64,000 nucleotides of DNA, taken from IMG/VR virus record IMGVR_UViG_3300046512_000087, positions 1-64,000 of that record. One strand, given 5' to 3'. Below the pieces are notes generated by a model. The model made no database searches. It saw only the letters and a list, made by a program, of their open reading frames with translations, and was not told the DNA's origin. A program made the position numbers and the translations under genes. Shown piece by piece: positions 46,302-53,812 of this stretch. The DNA is from a virus. How positions within the stretch are numbered: position 1 is the first letter of the stretch; each line of letters starts with the position of its first letter.

Positions 46302-48269
46302 TCATGCCAGCAACTCAGCAATCAGCTGGCGCTCGGTAATGTAGCCATGTTCAGTCACTACCCCGAAGCTCACGATCTTGATCCCCTGGCTTAGCTTCCA
46401 TTCCAGCACCTTAGTCACGGCTTCTGTCGGTTTACCCGTCCAGACCACATCCTGTTCTGCCATTACCAGCTGCTCAAGATCTTTGGCGGAGGCCACGGTT
46501 TTGAGTTTGGTTTTCCATGGGGTCAGCACCCTTAGCTTTTTCTTTTGGTCTTCAGTGAGGCTGGACTCCAACATTTCAATCAGGGCTATATCCTTGGACT
46601 TGTCGTGATCCTCCGAGCGGAAGGGAGCAAAGAACTGCTGTTCCTCATGCCCAAGGGCTCTCGACAAGTCCAGGGTCAGGTCGAAGCTCTCATTGAGGGC
46701 CTTCTTCACGTAGTCCACGGCTTCGAGTACCGGCATGAACAGCAGCTCTGGCATCCGCAACAGCACCCCGTTGGTGACCAGCTTGTGTTCACGGGTGATC
46801 TCGTTGCAATTGATTGCAGCCCACATCATGGCCTTGAACTGCTGGATGTACGGGTCGGCACTGCCGTCAATAACGGGTACTTCGTGCATCCATACCCTGC
46901 CGGTGGCTCCATCAATGGAGACGGTGTTGCCCTCGACAAAGAAGCTGATGTCGGCACCGAGCCCAACCACACAAGGCTTGTTCATGCCCCTGGCAACTAC
47001 CGCTGCGTGGGAGGTGGCGCCGCCAGTCATGGTCAGCACACCCTTGGCAGCATTCATTCCCCCAATGTCATCCGGGGTAGTTTCAGCGGTCACCAAGATG
47101 CACGGGGTTTTGCAATTGATTGCAGCTTTCGATGAGGTGACGATCACTCCGCTTACAACACCAGAACAGGCGGGAATTCCCACGTAATCAGCCACGTTCA
47201 GGTAGTTAGGGTCCAGGATCGCCATCTGAGCCGTGTCGAACTGCTTGGCTGTAACCCGCTTCAGCGCCGCCTTGTAGGTCAGGGAGTAATCCTGGCACAG
47301 ATCCAAGGCCAGTCTCACCGCCGCCCTGGCGCTACGCTTGGCATTCCGGGTTTGCAGGATGTAGAGCTGGCCGGACTGTACAGTGAATTCAACATCCTGC
47401 ACGTCCTTGCGCTGCTCTTCCAGCTGGGCCACGGTATGCATCAACTGGTGGTACGCCTGAGGGTTCCAGGCTTCCATTTGCTGCAACGGGTCTGGGGTGC
47501 GGATGCCAGCCACCACGTCCTCGCCTTGAGCCTTGATCAGGTACTCACCCAGGATATACGGCTCGCCGCTGTCAGGGTTACGGGTGAACAGGACACCAGT
47601 GCAGGACTTGTCATCCATGTTGCCGAAGACCATGGCCTGGACTGTCACGGCTGTGCCCCACTCTTCAGGGATGCCATTCAGGTCCCGGTAGATCTTGGCC
47701 CGAGGATTCTGCCAGCTTTCGAACACTGCCTTGATAGAGCCCAGGATCTGTTCCTCGGCATCCGGGAATTCTTCCTCGGCGTGTGCTTCGTACAGGTCCG
47801 ACCGTTTATTCAGGTCCAGGCCTTCGAAGTGTTCACGGGGAATACCGGCCACTACACTGCCGTACATTTCAATCAACCGACAGGCGCTGTCGTTGGTGCA
47901 TTCCTCGCCAATGCGCTTGGACCATTCTTCATAAGTGCCGGTGTCCAGACCCACGTTCAGGATCGTATCCATCATCCCGGGACAACTCACGCGAGCCCCC
48001 GAGCGCACCGACACCAGAGGCATGTAGCCAAAGTGCTTCTGGAGAGCCTTCAGATAAGGCTTGATCTCCTTCCGCACTTTAGTCATGAACTTGTCGGGGT
48101 TTTTGCAGAACTCTGCGTAGTTGGTCGTCGGGATCACGAAGCCAGGAGGAATGGGCAGACCTTCTTGGGTCATCTTCACCAACCCGGCGCCTTTACCCCC
48201 CAGGACCTCTACCGATTCTTCTTCAACGCTGTAGCCTTTGAGACCAAAAGCCTGGATATTTAAAGACAT
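46302..48269 (-). CDS. pyruvate-phosphate-dikinase-like phosphotransferase lacking the PEP/pyruvate barrel, 655 aa
   Basis: PPDK makes PEP from pyruvate, ATP and phosphate through a swivelling phosphohistidine. Residues 1-340 match the PPDK ATP-grasp domain very well: GGKGAGL (24-30), SVRSGARVSCPGMMDTILN (87-105), VQAMVFGNM, TGVLFTRNP, GEYLIKAQGEDVVAGIRTP (241-259) and LQTRN (305-309). The His domain follows, with GGATSHAAVVAR (416-427), His421 being the phosphoryl carrier. After residue 470 the usual 350-residue TIM barrel is absent; about 185 residues of unrecognised sequence replace it. The acceptor is therefore unknown, as in rifampin phosphotransferase-like variants. Two 14-bp repeats (46805, 47111) are read as AINC. 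It is first after an early promoter. Confidence 0.85.
   Translation of the reverse strand: MSLNIQAFGLKGYSVEEESVEVLGGKGAGLVKMTQEGLPIPPGFVIPTTNYAEFCKNPDKFMTKVRKEIKPYLKALQKHFGYMPLVSVRSGARVSCPGMMDTILNVGLDTGTYEEWSKRIGEECTNDSACRLIEMYGSVVAGIPREHFEGLDLNKRSDLYEAHAEEEFPDAEEQILGSIKAVFESWQNPRAKIYRDLNGIPEEWGTAVTVQAMVFGNMDDKSCTGVLFTRNPDSGEPYILGEYLIKAQGEDVVAGIRTPDPLQQMEAWNPQAYHQLMHTVAQLEEQRKDVQDVEFTVQSGQLYILQTRNAKRSARAAVRLALDLCQDYSLTYKAALKRVTAKQFDTAQMAILDPNYLNVADYVGIPACSGVVSGVIVTSSKAAINCKTPCILVTAETTPDDIGGMNAAKGVLTMTGGATSHAAVVARGMNKPCVVGLGADISFFVEGNTVSIDGATGRVWMHEVPVIDGSADPYIQQFKAMMWAAINCNEITREHKLVTNGVLLRMPELLFMPVLEAVDYVKKALNESFDLTLDLSRALGHEEQQFFAPFRSEDHDKSKDIALIEMLESSLTEDQKKKLRVLTPWKTKLKTVASAKDLEQLVMAEQDVVWTGKPTEAVTKVLEWKLSQGIKIVSFGVVTEHGYITERQLIAELLA
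46805..46818 (+). repeat. 14-bp inverted repeat, copy 21
   Basis: Exact copy inside the PPDK-like gene, read as AINC. Confidence 0.95.
47111..47124 (+). repeat. 14-bp inverted repeat, copy 22
   Basis: Second exact copy inside the PPDK-like gene, same orientation, 306 bp from copy 21, read as AINCK. Confidence 0.95.
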
Positions 48270-48302
48270 TTACCGCACTCCATTGGGTTTTTCCTTACCC
48301 GT

Positions 48303-48330
48303 ATGATCTCATATTTACAGGGTTTGTCAA
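48303..48330 (-). promoter_or_regulatory. early promoter of the PPDK-like operon
   Basis: TTTGACAAACCC (-35 at 48325-48330), 16-bp spacer, GATCAT at 48303-48308. The leader has CCAATGGAGTG at 48276-48286. Confidence 0.75.
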
Positions 48331-48334
48331 ATGA

Positions 48335-48508
48335 TTAGCCCCAGCGATTGCCCTTATTACGCTTGCGCTCACCTTTGCCTTTCTTGACTCGGATTCCCAG
48401 GTCAATACTCAGAGGTGGAGGCGCCTCGATTTCGAGAGTGGCGATAGAGCCGTACAGCATGCAAAACAAGGCAACCCGTTCAGCTCCCAGAATCCGTATT
48501 CTGCTCAT
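48335..48508 (-). CDS. small basic protein, 57 aa
   Basis: Starts ATG at 48508 in an ATGA overlap with the ligase stop and ends just upstream of the PPDK-like promoter. The first 30 residues are hydrophobic/amphipathic (RVALFCMLYGSIATLEIEAPPP). The last 18 are highly basic (RVKKGKGERKRNKGNRWG), a possible nucleic-acid-binding tail. Unknown function; coupling with the ligase supports its reality. Confidence 0.6.
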   Translation of the reverse strand: MSRIRILGAERVALFCMLYGSIATLEIEAPPPLSIDLGIRVKKGKGERKRNKGNRWG

Positions 48509-49467
48509 TCGTCCACCAGATCGTAGTCGTCACGGATGCAAACCCAGGTCGGGAACCGAGGCTTGGTTTTGATCCCTTTGGGGAAGAACTTGAACTTGAT
48601 GACCTTCTCGACAATCTTGCCGGGGTTCTGCCAGAAGTCCAGGGCTTCCTTCTCGGTCATGTTACCCGGAGACACCGTGATCTTGTCCCCTTTCTTCAGC
48701 AACAGTTTCTTCGAGTGGGCGTCGAACACGTCTTCCATCAGGGTGCAGAGCATGTTGCCAAGCATGCCATTCGGGATCATGTTCTCCTGGTGGCTGGTGC
48801 GAAAGGTCTTGCCCAGCTCATTCTTCTGAGCCACGTTCCCGTTCTTATTGCCTTCGGTGATTTCGTTCACCATGGCGTTGGCTTCCATGAAACCCTTGAT
48901 GCGCAGGTAGCCACCTTCTCGCACGGTGCTACGGCCTTCCTTGTGTGGCAGGTCGAGTGCTCGCATGATCGAGCCCTCGTAGCCTTCAGAGAGCCACAGG
49001 TCATCCATTGCCAGCACTTCTTCCTTGGTCTTGGCGATGATCCAGGGAACGAGGCGCAGGTTGTCTGCAAGACCTTTATCTTTCAGCTCGTTGTAGCGGA
49101 TGTCTCGCAGGGCCAAGCGGTCGATATAGGGCAGGCTCCGGGATTCAGGAGTCAGGTAGTCGAACAGCCACCAGTCCAGGGCGTTCGTCTTGTCCTTGCT
49201 ACTGGTCACCGAGGTTGTGCCTCGGCACAAGTCCGGGTGGGTGGACATACCCTTGAGAGCCAGCTCACCATCGAAGCCGTTGTACTCAAAGCGGTCAAAG
49301 CAACGGTTCACGAAGACGTTGGGGAAGCGCTTCAACGACCGGCCTGTCAATGGCCCGTCCAGAGCCAGGGCCCGCACGCCGTCAATCTTCGGCATCAAAA
49401 TTACGGGGAATTTCTGTTTATCCAGGTCAGCGTCACAGGCGAGATACGGCTTCGTCATGGTTTGCAC
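48505..49467 (-). CDS. ATP-dependent DNA ligase
   Basis: Joins nicks during replication. The adenylation motif K-x-DG is MPKIDGVRA with Lys27 as AMP acceptor. Later motifs are NGFDGELAL (motif III), EGSIMRALD region (motif IIIa/IV) and YLRIKGFMEANA (motif V). At 320 aa it matches the T7-type minimal ligase (359 aa) with an adenylation domain and an OB domain. A 14-bp repeat variant (49463-49476) lies across the start codon region. The start at 49467 yields MQTMTKPYL; M4 is a possible alternative. Confidence 0.92.
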   Translation of the reverse strand: MQTMTKPYLACDADLDKQKFPVILMPKIDGVRALALDGPLTGRSLKRFPNVFVNRCFDRFEYNGFDGELALKGMSTHPDLCRGTTSVTSSKDKTNALDWWLFDYLTPESRSLPYIDRLALRDIRYNELKDKGLADNLRLVPWIIAKTKEEVLAMDDLWLSEGYEGSIMRALDLPHKEGRSTVREGGYLRIKGFMEANAMVNEITEGNKNGNVAQKNELGKTFRTSHQENMIPNGMLGNMLCTLMEDVFDAHSKKLLLKKGDKITVSPGNMTEKEALDFWQNPGKIVEKVIKFKFFPKGIKTKPRFPTWVCIRDDYDLVDE

Positions 49468-49476
49468 TCAATTGCA
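49463..49476. repeat. 14-bp repeat variant a
   Basis: TGCACTCAATTGCA, one base from the consensus, across the ligase start region. Confidence 0.8.
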
Positions 49477-49479
49477 AAG

Positions 49480-49638
49480 TTAGGAGTTGTACCAGCAGGG
49501 CAGCGAGAAATACTCGGTACTCCAGCGGGTCTTGGACTGCATGGCGCGGCACAACCACCGCACCTGTTGACTATCACCAACTACCACCCAACGGGGCAGC
49601 CATAAGAACACGATCTTTTGGGACTCGGAATGCTTCAT
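49480..49638 (-). CDS. small Trp-rich protein, 52 aa
   Basis: ATG at 49638 follows an excellent ribosome-binding site (GGAGGCAGAT). The peptide is short and aromatic (VFLWLPRWVVVGDSQQVRWLCRAM), with seven Trp or Tyr residues and no clear membrane segment. It lies between the early promoter at 49673-49700 and the ligase gene. Function unknown. Confidence 0.6.
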   Translation of the reverse strand: MKHSESQKIVFLWLPRWVVVGDSQQVRWLCRAMQSKTRWSTEYFSLPCWYNS

Positions 49639-49672
49639 ATCTGCCTCCGGGGTGGATTTGGTTTGAAGTTGT

Positions 49673-49700
49673 ATCGTACTTTAGGTACTAGGTTTGTCCA
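49673..49700 (-). promoter_or_regulatory. early promoter for the ligase operon
   Basis: TTGGACAAACC variant (-35 at 49695-49700), 16-bp spacer, TACGAT at 49673-49678. A 14-bp inverted repeat (49708-49721) ends up 8 bp upstream of the -35. Confidence 0.75.
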
Positions 49701-50016
49701 ATGATTTTGCAATTGATTGCACGCGAGCATCCCGCAGGCGTACACGGCGCTTCAGGGTCTGAAGGCTGTAATACACCATCTTCTCTGCGTCGTATACGCC
49801 GTCCTTGTCCATGCCCGGCTTGAACAAGTCCTGCTCCCTGGCAGCGCAAGAACGCCAGATAGCCTTGAACTGGTTGCCCTCGGCAAACGTCATGTTCAAA
49901 GCGTTGATGATGTCCTCACACTCACAGGTGTAGGGCTCTGGCAAGTTGGCAGGCTCGGGCACAAACAGCTTGTAGTACCCAACTGACCCACCAGTAGCCT
50001 TCTGTTCTTCACTCAC
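49681..50016 (-). CDS. hypothetical protein, 111 aa
   Basis: Unknown soluble protein. Two Cys (CECED) near residue 30, then a helical body (NALNMTFAEGNQFKAIWRSCAAREQDLF, KMVYYSLQTLKRRVRLRDAR). Its last residues (VQSIAKSLD) are encoded by the 14-bp repeat at 49708-49721, and its 3' end carries the promoter of the ligase operon. It overlaps the upstream HTH-like gene by 8 bp. Confidence 0.65.
   Translation of the reverse strand: MSEEQKATGGSVGYYKLFVPEPANLPEPYTCECEDIINALNMTFAEGNQFKAIWRSCAAREQDLFKPGMDKDGVYDAEKMVYYSLQTLKRRVRLRDARVQSIAKSLDKPST
49708..49721 (+). repeat. 14-bp inverted repeat, copy 23
   Basis: Exact copy 8 bp upstream of an early promoter -35; also read as QSIA at the end of the 111-aa gene. 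Confidence 0.95.
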
Positions 50017-50200
50017 GTTTCATACCCTCCAGGATCTTCTGGGCTTTCGGACCCGGGAATCGGCGCCATTTGATGTGTGGGTAGTCAGCTGCCACTTGCC
50101 TGAACGTGTGCCAGCTGCACCCAAACTCTTTGAAGGCTGAGGTCCTACTATGCCCCTTTGCGGCCAGGGCCATCAGAACAGCCTCCACTGACTCAGACAT
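50009..50200 (-). CDS. small helix-turn-helix-like protein, 63 aa
   Basis: Compact helical protein with a possible helix-turn-helix (AKGHSRTSAFKEFGCSWHTFRQVAADYP) and a basic C-terminus (KWRRFPGPKAQKILEGMKRE). It overlaps the HNH gene stop by 8 bp, so it may be the regulator or specificity partner of the DUF262/HNH pair. Function not shown. Confidence 0.65.
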   Translation of the reverse strand: MSESVEAVLMALAAKGHSRTSAFKEFGCSWHTFRQVAADYPHIKWRRFPGPKAQKILEGMKRE

Positions 50201-51134
50201 TCTCTCGGGCCATCCGGCGTTTATGCTCTGTCATCAGAGCCCGGTAAGTATCAGGTGGCAACATGTCCTTGGCTACAGTTTTGAGCAACGTGCCGTAGGC
50301 GAAGTCTTCTTCCTTGTGTATAGCAATGTTCACCAGTTTCAAATACACCCGGACTTTCGCCAGCTCCTTGCGGGCCTTCGACTTGGCCGACAGCCAGTAA
50401 TTCTTCCGGGACTTTTCCAGCATCATCCGGGCTTCAGCATCCATGTACCGGCCAGCAGCGTCAGCCTCCCGCAACTGGAGGATCACCTTCTGCTCAATCA
50501 ATGGCAGGCGGGACACCGCCGCGTAGTCGATGATTGGCGGGTCCTCGGCAAACACCATCGGAGTGAAAGGGATCTCTTCACGCGGTATCAACACGGCTGG
50601 TTTCTCCACCACCGGCAACTCCACTGGAGCCTCCAGAAACTTAGGCGGTGATTGCACTACCGTAAGCTCTGGCATGTCATGGGAGCGGGAGACATTGCAG
50701 GGCTGGCAGGCCAGGGTCATGTTGTTCCTACCATCCAGTCCTCCCCTGGCAAGGGGGATGATGTGCTCCAGTGTCGAGGTGTTGATAGTCACCTCACAGT
50801 TGCACCACCGACAGGTATTTACACCCTTGTCCAACAGGGCCTGCCGGTGGCCTCTGCTCTCTTTGCTCCGGCGCCGAGCACGGTCCATCTTCGGAACAAT
50901 AGCTGGAGCCCGGTTAGCCATCTCCACGGCCTCCAGGGGCGACACGTCATGCTTGCCTCTCACCGTGCCTGCAACATAGGCCGTGCGTTTGCTGCTGAAC
51001 GGGTAGTAGTTGACCAGCAGCTGGCCTTTGATTTGGAAGTGGCCTGGGGCGGGTTCCGAAAAGTCCAGTTCTCTATCTTTGCACAGCTGATACAACGTAG
51101 CGTACATCGCGTTCTGGGCCGTCCGTGTGCTCAT
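50193..51134 (-). CDS. HNH endonuclease, partner of DUF262 protein, 313 aa
   Basis: Residues about 108-147 form a zinc-type HNH nuclease: CRWC, LEHIIPLARGGLDGRNNMTLACQPCN, with His124 as the catalytic base candidate and the Cys pairs binding structural zinc. The N-terminal 100 residues form a separate alpha/beta part. The C-terminal half (about 190-313) is helical and charged. Start ATG overlaps the DUF262 stop by 4 bp (ATGA), so the two are cotranslated. This echoes GmrS/GmrD systems, where a DUF262 NTPase works with an HNH nuclease, but the HNH here is not clearly a DUF1524. Confidence 0.8.
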   Translation of the reverse strand: MSTRTAQNAMYATLYQLCKDRELDFSEPAPGHFQIKGQLLVNYYPFSSKRTAYVAGTVRGKHDVSPLEAVEMANRAPAIVPKMDRARRRSKESRGHRQALLDKGVNTCRWCNCEVTINTSTLEHIIPLARGGLDGRNNMTLACQPCNVSRSHDMPELTVVQSPPKFLEAPVELPVVEKPAVLIPREEIPFTPMVFAEDPPIIDYAAVSRLPLIEQKVILQLREADAAGRYMDAEARMMLEKSRKNYWLSAKSKARKELAKVRVYLKLVNIAIHKEEDFAYGTLLKTVAKDMLPPDTYRALMTEHKRRMARENV

Positions 51135-51943
51135 GCCTGCTTCTCCAGCTCAGCCTTGTACAGGGCTTCTACGTGGGCGATGTGTTCCTGGGTCTGAGCC
51201 ACACCGGCAGCGTTACAGGCCAGGAACATCTTCAGGCAATCAGCCCGGCTGGCATTCTCCGGCAGAGTGCAAACGGCTACAGCCCTGTCCTCGAAGTTGT
51301 GGCGGTCCATATAGGACAGCTGATACCAGAACTTGCCGCGCCAGGACCAACGCCCCTCCATGAAGTCCAGGATGGCGTTGATGCGCTGCTTACCGTCGAT
51401 GATTTCAGTACGGTTTTCAGGCCACTTGTGGTGTTTGAAGATGAAACTGCCAATCGGGTAACCAGCAGCGATGTTATCCATCAAGGCCACCCGGTCTTCT
51501 TCAGTCCAGACATAGCCACGCTGGTAGTCGGGATTGTCGATGTAGCCCCAGCGCTGGATGCTGCTCAAGGCGCTACCAACGTGCTGGTTGGAGAACGGCC
51601 ACATCCAGCTACGGCCAATCATGGTGGTGTCTTCCCTGGTATCCAGCGGGATCACATCAGTCCAAGGCCACGCCCCGTACTTGATTCCGTCGTCAAATGG
51701 TCTCCCGTACTTCTCACCTTTGTCCAAGCACTTGATCACAATCACCTTGCCATCGTGGGCAGTGGCCACTACTTCAGGCTCCACCAGATTACCAACTTCC
51801 ACTTTCATGCCCGGCCACAGAGTCCAGGTGGGCTCTGATAACGATGCTGGGTCTGTAAGGCGGGTGCTTTCAAAGTTACTGAGGCAGAGCTTGATCCACT
51901 CTTCTTCAGTTTCTGGGAGTTTCACTACTGCTTTCTTCGCCAT
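51131..51943 (-). CDS. DUF262 (GmrS/ParB-like NTPase) protein, 270 aa
   Basis: The DUF262 core is plain: NPDYQRGYVWTEEDRVALMDNIAAGYPIGSFIF (137-169), with DxQR-type DYQR at 139-142, and EIIDGKQRINAILDF (180-194), where DGKQR is the DGQQR nucleotide-binding motif. The first 130 residues are a beta-rich domain with Trp-rich segments (EPTWTLWPGMKVEVGNLV), perhaps an SH3-like DNA reader. In GmrSD and BrxU enzymes DUF262 uses NTP to license an HNH nuclease against modified DNA. A 40-aa gene runs into it by TAATG overlap and the HNH gene follows by ATGA. Confidence 0.8.
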   Translation of the reverse strand: MAKKAVVKLPETEEEWIKLCLSNFESTRLTDPASLSEPTWTLWPGMKVEVGNLVEPEVVATAHDGKVIVIKCLDKGEKYGRPFDDGIKYGAWPWTDVIPLDTREDTTMIGRSWMWPFSNQHVGSALSSIQRWGYIDNPDYQRGYVWTEEDRVALMDNIAAGYPIGSFIFKHHKWPENRTEIIDGKQRINAILDFMEGRWSWRGKFWYQLSYMDRHNFEDRAVAVCTLPENASRADCLKMFLACNAAGVAQTQEHIAHVEALYKAELEKQA

Positions 51944-52065
51944 TATTCTTCTTCCTGGTCAGGGTAATCGGGATCACGCGGGTCTGGGTGTTGGGCCATC
52001 TCCCGCTCTTGCCTACGTTGCCACAGTACCTGCTGGCGCAACTCATCTTCGTCTTCAGAGTACAT
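51943..52065 (-). CDS. small acidic protein, 40 aa
   Basis: Highly charged peptide, acidic at both ends (YSEDEDELRQQ; DPDYPDQEEE). Its stop overlaps the DUF262 start as TAATG, indicating coupling. Too short for family assignment. Possibly an inhibitor or mimic that controls the DUF262/HNH pair; that is speculation. Confidence 0.5.
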   Translation of the reverse strand: MYSEDEDELRQQVLWQRRQEREMAQHPDPRDPDYPDQEEE

Positions 52066-52066
52066 C

Positions 52067-52588
52067 TCAGCCCCCTAAGATTTCTTTCTTCAACCTCGCA
52101 GCCATATTACGGTGATAGAACCGTGTTGCCGCGAGGACATTGAGGGATTCTAGGTCCCCAGGCATCTCCGCCATGCCGTTGATGGATACCTCGGACATTT
52201 TCAGGTCATGCCGGGTTTTCTCCAGCGCATTCTTATCCAAGGAGTCAGGGTACTCTGCCAGAGCAAGCAGGATGAAGTCTGCAAGCTGCATGGGAGTAGC
52301 CTGCCCACCGAACTCTTTCTCTGCGTCTACCAAGATACTGGCCAACCGTTTTCTGGTCGGGATCATTGATACGTTCTCCAGCATCTTGCCCAGGTAGGTG
52401 TCCAGGGCCTGAATGTTTATGACCTTCTTTACGTAGTCAGGTGGGGTTTGGTCCATGTCCTTCAGGGATGGCAACTGCATTCCGACTTTGTAATGCTGGA
52501 GAGGCAACCCAAAGGCCGGTGGCACCTCCACATCGACAATCAGGGACGTAGCCATCTGGCCCGGTAGTTTCAGGGCCAGGGGTGTCAT
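52067..52588 (-). CDS. hypothetical protein, 173 aa
   Basis: Mostly helical after the first 40 residues, with no recognised motif. ATG at 52588 is chosen because it directly follows the upstream stop (TAAGATG) with GGGAAG before it; an upstream in-frame ATG at 52645 lies inside the preceding gene. It is part of a run of small early genes leading to the DUF262/HNH pair. Confidence 0.65.
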   Translation of the reverse strand: MTPLALKLPGQMATSLIVDVEVPPAFGLPLQHYKVGMQLPSLKDMDQTPPDYVKKVINIQALDTYLGKMLENVSMIPTRKRLASILVDAEKEFGGQATPMQLADFILLALAEYPDSLDKNALEKTRHDLKMSEVSINGMAEMPGDLESLNVLAATRFYHRNMAARLKKEILGG

Positions 52589-52589
52589 C

Positions 52590-52880
52590 TTACTTCCCGG
52601 AGGCAACTTCACGTTCAATCTCCACCAGTTGGATATCCAAGACACAGTGCAGCACCAGACCTTGCTTGCCAGCTTCTTTCACAGCGGCGATTTCAGCAAC
52701 GGTACGGGACAGCGTGTGTTCTTCATGCAGGAATTTCAGGATCATCCCAGTGCCACCCCTACGGACTGACAACTCTACGCGGGTGACTACCTTGGGTGGG
52801 AGGTCCAGGACTGGGCGCTTGTTTGCCAGCTTGGATTTGTGACGGTTCAGGGCTCTGCGAATATCGGCTTCCAGACTCAT
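52590..52880 (-). CDS. hypothetical protein, 96 aa
   Basis: Basic at the N-terminus (IRRALNRHKSKLANKRP), then a beta-alpha-beta pattern (VVTRVELSVRRGGTGMILKFLHEEH, VLHCVLDIQLVEIEREV). It is the first gene after the promoter at 52912-52939, with AAGGAGTAGATA before its ATG. Function unknown. Confidence 0.65.
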   Translation of the reverse strand: MSLEADIRRALNRHKSKLANKRPVLDLPPKVVTRVELSVRRGGTGMILKFLHEEHTLSRTVAEIAAVKEAGKQGLVLHCVLDIQLVEIEREVASGK

Positions 52881-52911
52881 TATCTACTCCTTAGATTTTG
52901 TCTATACCGGT

Positions 52912-52939
52912 ATCTTACCTTATGCCTAGGGTTTGTCCA
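52912..52939 (-). promoter_or_regulatory. early promoter for the DUF262/HNH operon
   Basis: TTGGACAAACCC (-35 at 52934-52939), 16-bp spacer, TAAGAT at 52912-52917. A repeat variant (52946-52959) stands 7 bp upstream of the -35, as at 49708 and 55170. Confidence 0.8.
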
Positions 52940-52945
52940 ATGTTT

Positions 52946-52959
52946 TGCAATTGAGTGCA
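52946..52959. repeat. 14-bp repeat variant b
   Basis: TGCAATTGAGTGCA, one base from consensus, 7 bp upstream of an early promoter -35 in a gap. Confidence 0.8.
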
Positions 52960-52971
52960 AACCCTCACAGG

Positions 52972-53241
52972 CTATTTCACCAACAGACTGGCGATCTTCA
53001 CGGGCACACCACGATAGGTGACACCGTGCTCCAGGATGAACCGCACCAGACTCATGTCGCTGACGCGCATCAACGCTACTGGCAGTTGACCACAAGCTTT
53101 CATTTCCCGCGCCATCTGGGCCAGTTCAGGCTCGGAAACAGTGTGGCTTTCCAGGCGCTTGCCAGTCTCTTTGAAGCAGGCAGCCTGGGCCTGATCGAAG
53201 CTGTACAGCAGCGGGGTCTTTTGCTGGGTGATAGGGTTCAT
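52972..53241 (-). CDS. hypothetical protein, 89 aa
   Basis: Small helical protein (FDQAQAACFKETGKRLESHTVSEPELAQMAREMKACG) with a C-terminal beta/alpha stretch (VALMRVSDMSLVRFILEHGVTYRG). Start overlaps the upstream stop (ATGA). Function unknown. Confidence 0.62.
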   Translation of the reverse strand: MNPITQQKTPLLYSFDQAQAACFKETGKRLESHTVSEPELAQMAREMKACGQLPVALMRVSDMSLVRFILEHGVTYRGVPVKIASLLVK

Positions 53242-53414
53242 TCTGCATCCTTAATCTGCTGGGGAGTGGTGCCGCCAAAGACAGCAGGTTCACCGTCTTC
53301 TACGTGCCATGGGATGTCATGCTCAGAATGGTCTGGGCACAACTTGATGTTCTGGCTGCCAATATGCACCAGATCCGTGTTACCGCAAATCGGGCAGACT
53401 TTACTGGTCGGCAT
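53238..53414 (-). CDS. small zinc-ribbon protein, 58 aa
   Basis: Contains CPICGN followed by LCPDHSEH, a C-x2-C / C-x2-H style zinc site in its first 30 residues, with a Pro/Gly-rich tail. ATG at 53414 is preferred; the longer open frame upstream overlaps another small gene. It overlaps the next gene by 4 bp. Function unknown; may be a nucleic-acid or protein adaptor. Confidence 0.6.
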   Translation of the reverse strand: MPTSKVCPICGNTDLVHIGSQNIKLCPDHSEHDIPWHVEDGEPAVFGGTTPQQIKDAE

Positions 53415-53559
53415 GTGAGTTCCGTTTCTTGCAATTGATTGCACGCTCTTGCTCGACCCGTTCCCGGAATTCTGCAAGGGCAGCTCGTTGTTCTGGGGTG
53501 GCCAGTTCATAGGCCCGGCGCTGGCGGGGAGCCAGTCGTCTTTCTTTTCTGTTTTCCAT
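53401..53559 (-). CDS. small basic coiled protein, 52 aa
   Basis: Arg/Glu/Ala-rich helix (RKERRLAPRQRRAYELATPEQRAALAEFRERVEQE) with a basic end. ATG at 53559 follows a GGAGTGAATCCC leader similar to the early consensus. A 14-bp repeat (53430-53443) is read as AINCK near the C-terminus. It overlaps the zinc-ribbon gene by 14 bp. A weak promoter with GATAAT near 53585-53590 may precede it. Confidence 0.6.
   Translation of the reverse strand: MENRKERRLAPRQRRAYELATPEQRAALAEFRERVEQERAINCKKRNSHADQ
53430..53443 (+). repeat. 14-bp inverted repeat, copy 24
   Basis: Exact copy inside the 52-aa basic gene, read as AINCK. Confidence 0.95.
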
Positions 53560-53597
53560 GGGATTCACTCCGTTGTATATCCAAATTATCTCTCATT

Positions 53598-53777
53598 TCA
53601 GCGAGCATTGCCAGGTCTGGAGTACGGCTTCAGCTTGTTGACTTCAGCAAAAGCCTTCGCATTCCTGAGTTTCTGGTAGGCCAGAGCCCGGCGCAATTGA
53701 CGCTTGGACAAATGGCTCCAAAGTGCATGGACGACCAGTAGGCCAATAAGGATCACAGCTTTATCAAAATCGTCCAC
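53598..53777 (-). CDS. small membrane protein, 59 aa
   Basis: Start GTG at 53777 with GGAGAGTGAA before it. One hydrophobic segment (AVILIGLLVVHALW, about residues 7-20) with acidic residues before and a basic helix after it (SKRQLRRALAYQKLRNAK) gives a single-span inner-membrane topology. It follows the promoter at 53813-53840. Early single-span phage proteins often act in superinfection exclusion or host takeover, but nothing here decides that. Confidence 0.6.
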   Translation of the reverse strand: MDDFDKAVILIGLLVVHALWSHLSKRQLRRALAYQKLRNAKAFAEVNKLKPYSRPGNAR

Positions 53778-53812
53778 TTCACTCTCCTTCCATTGGAGGT
53801 ATTTAAGTCTTT

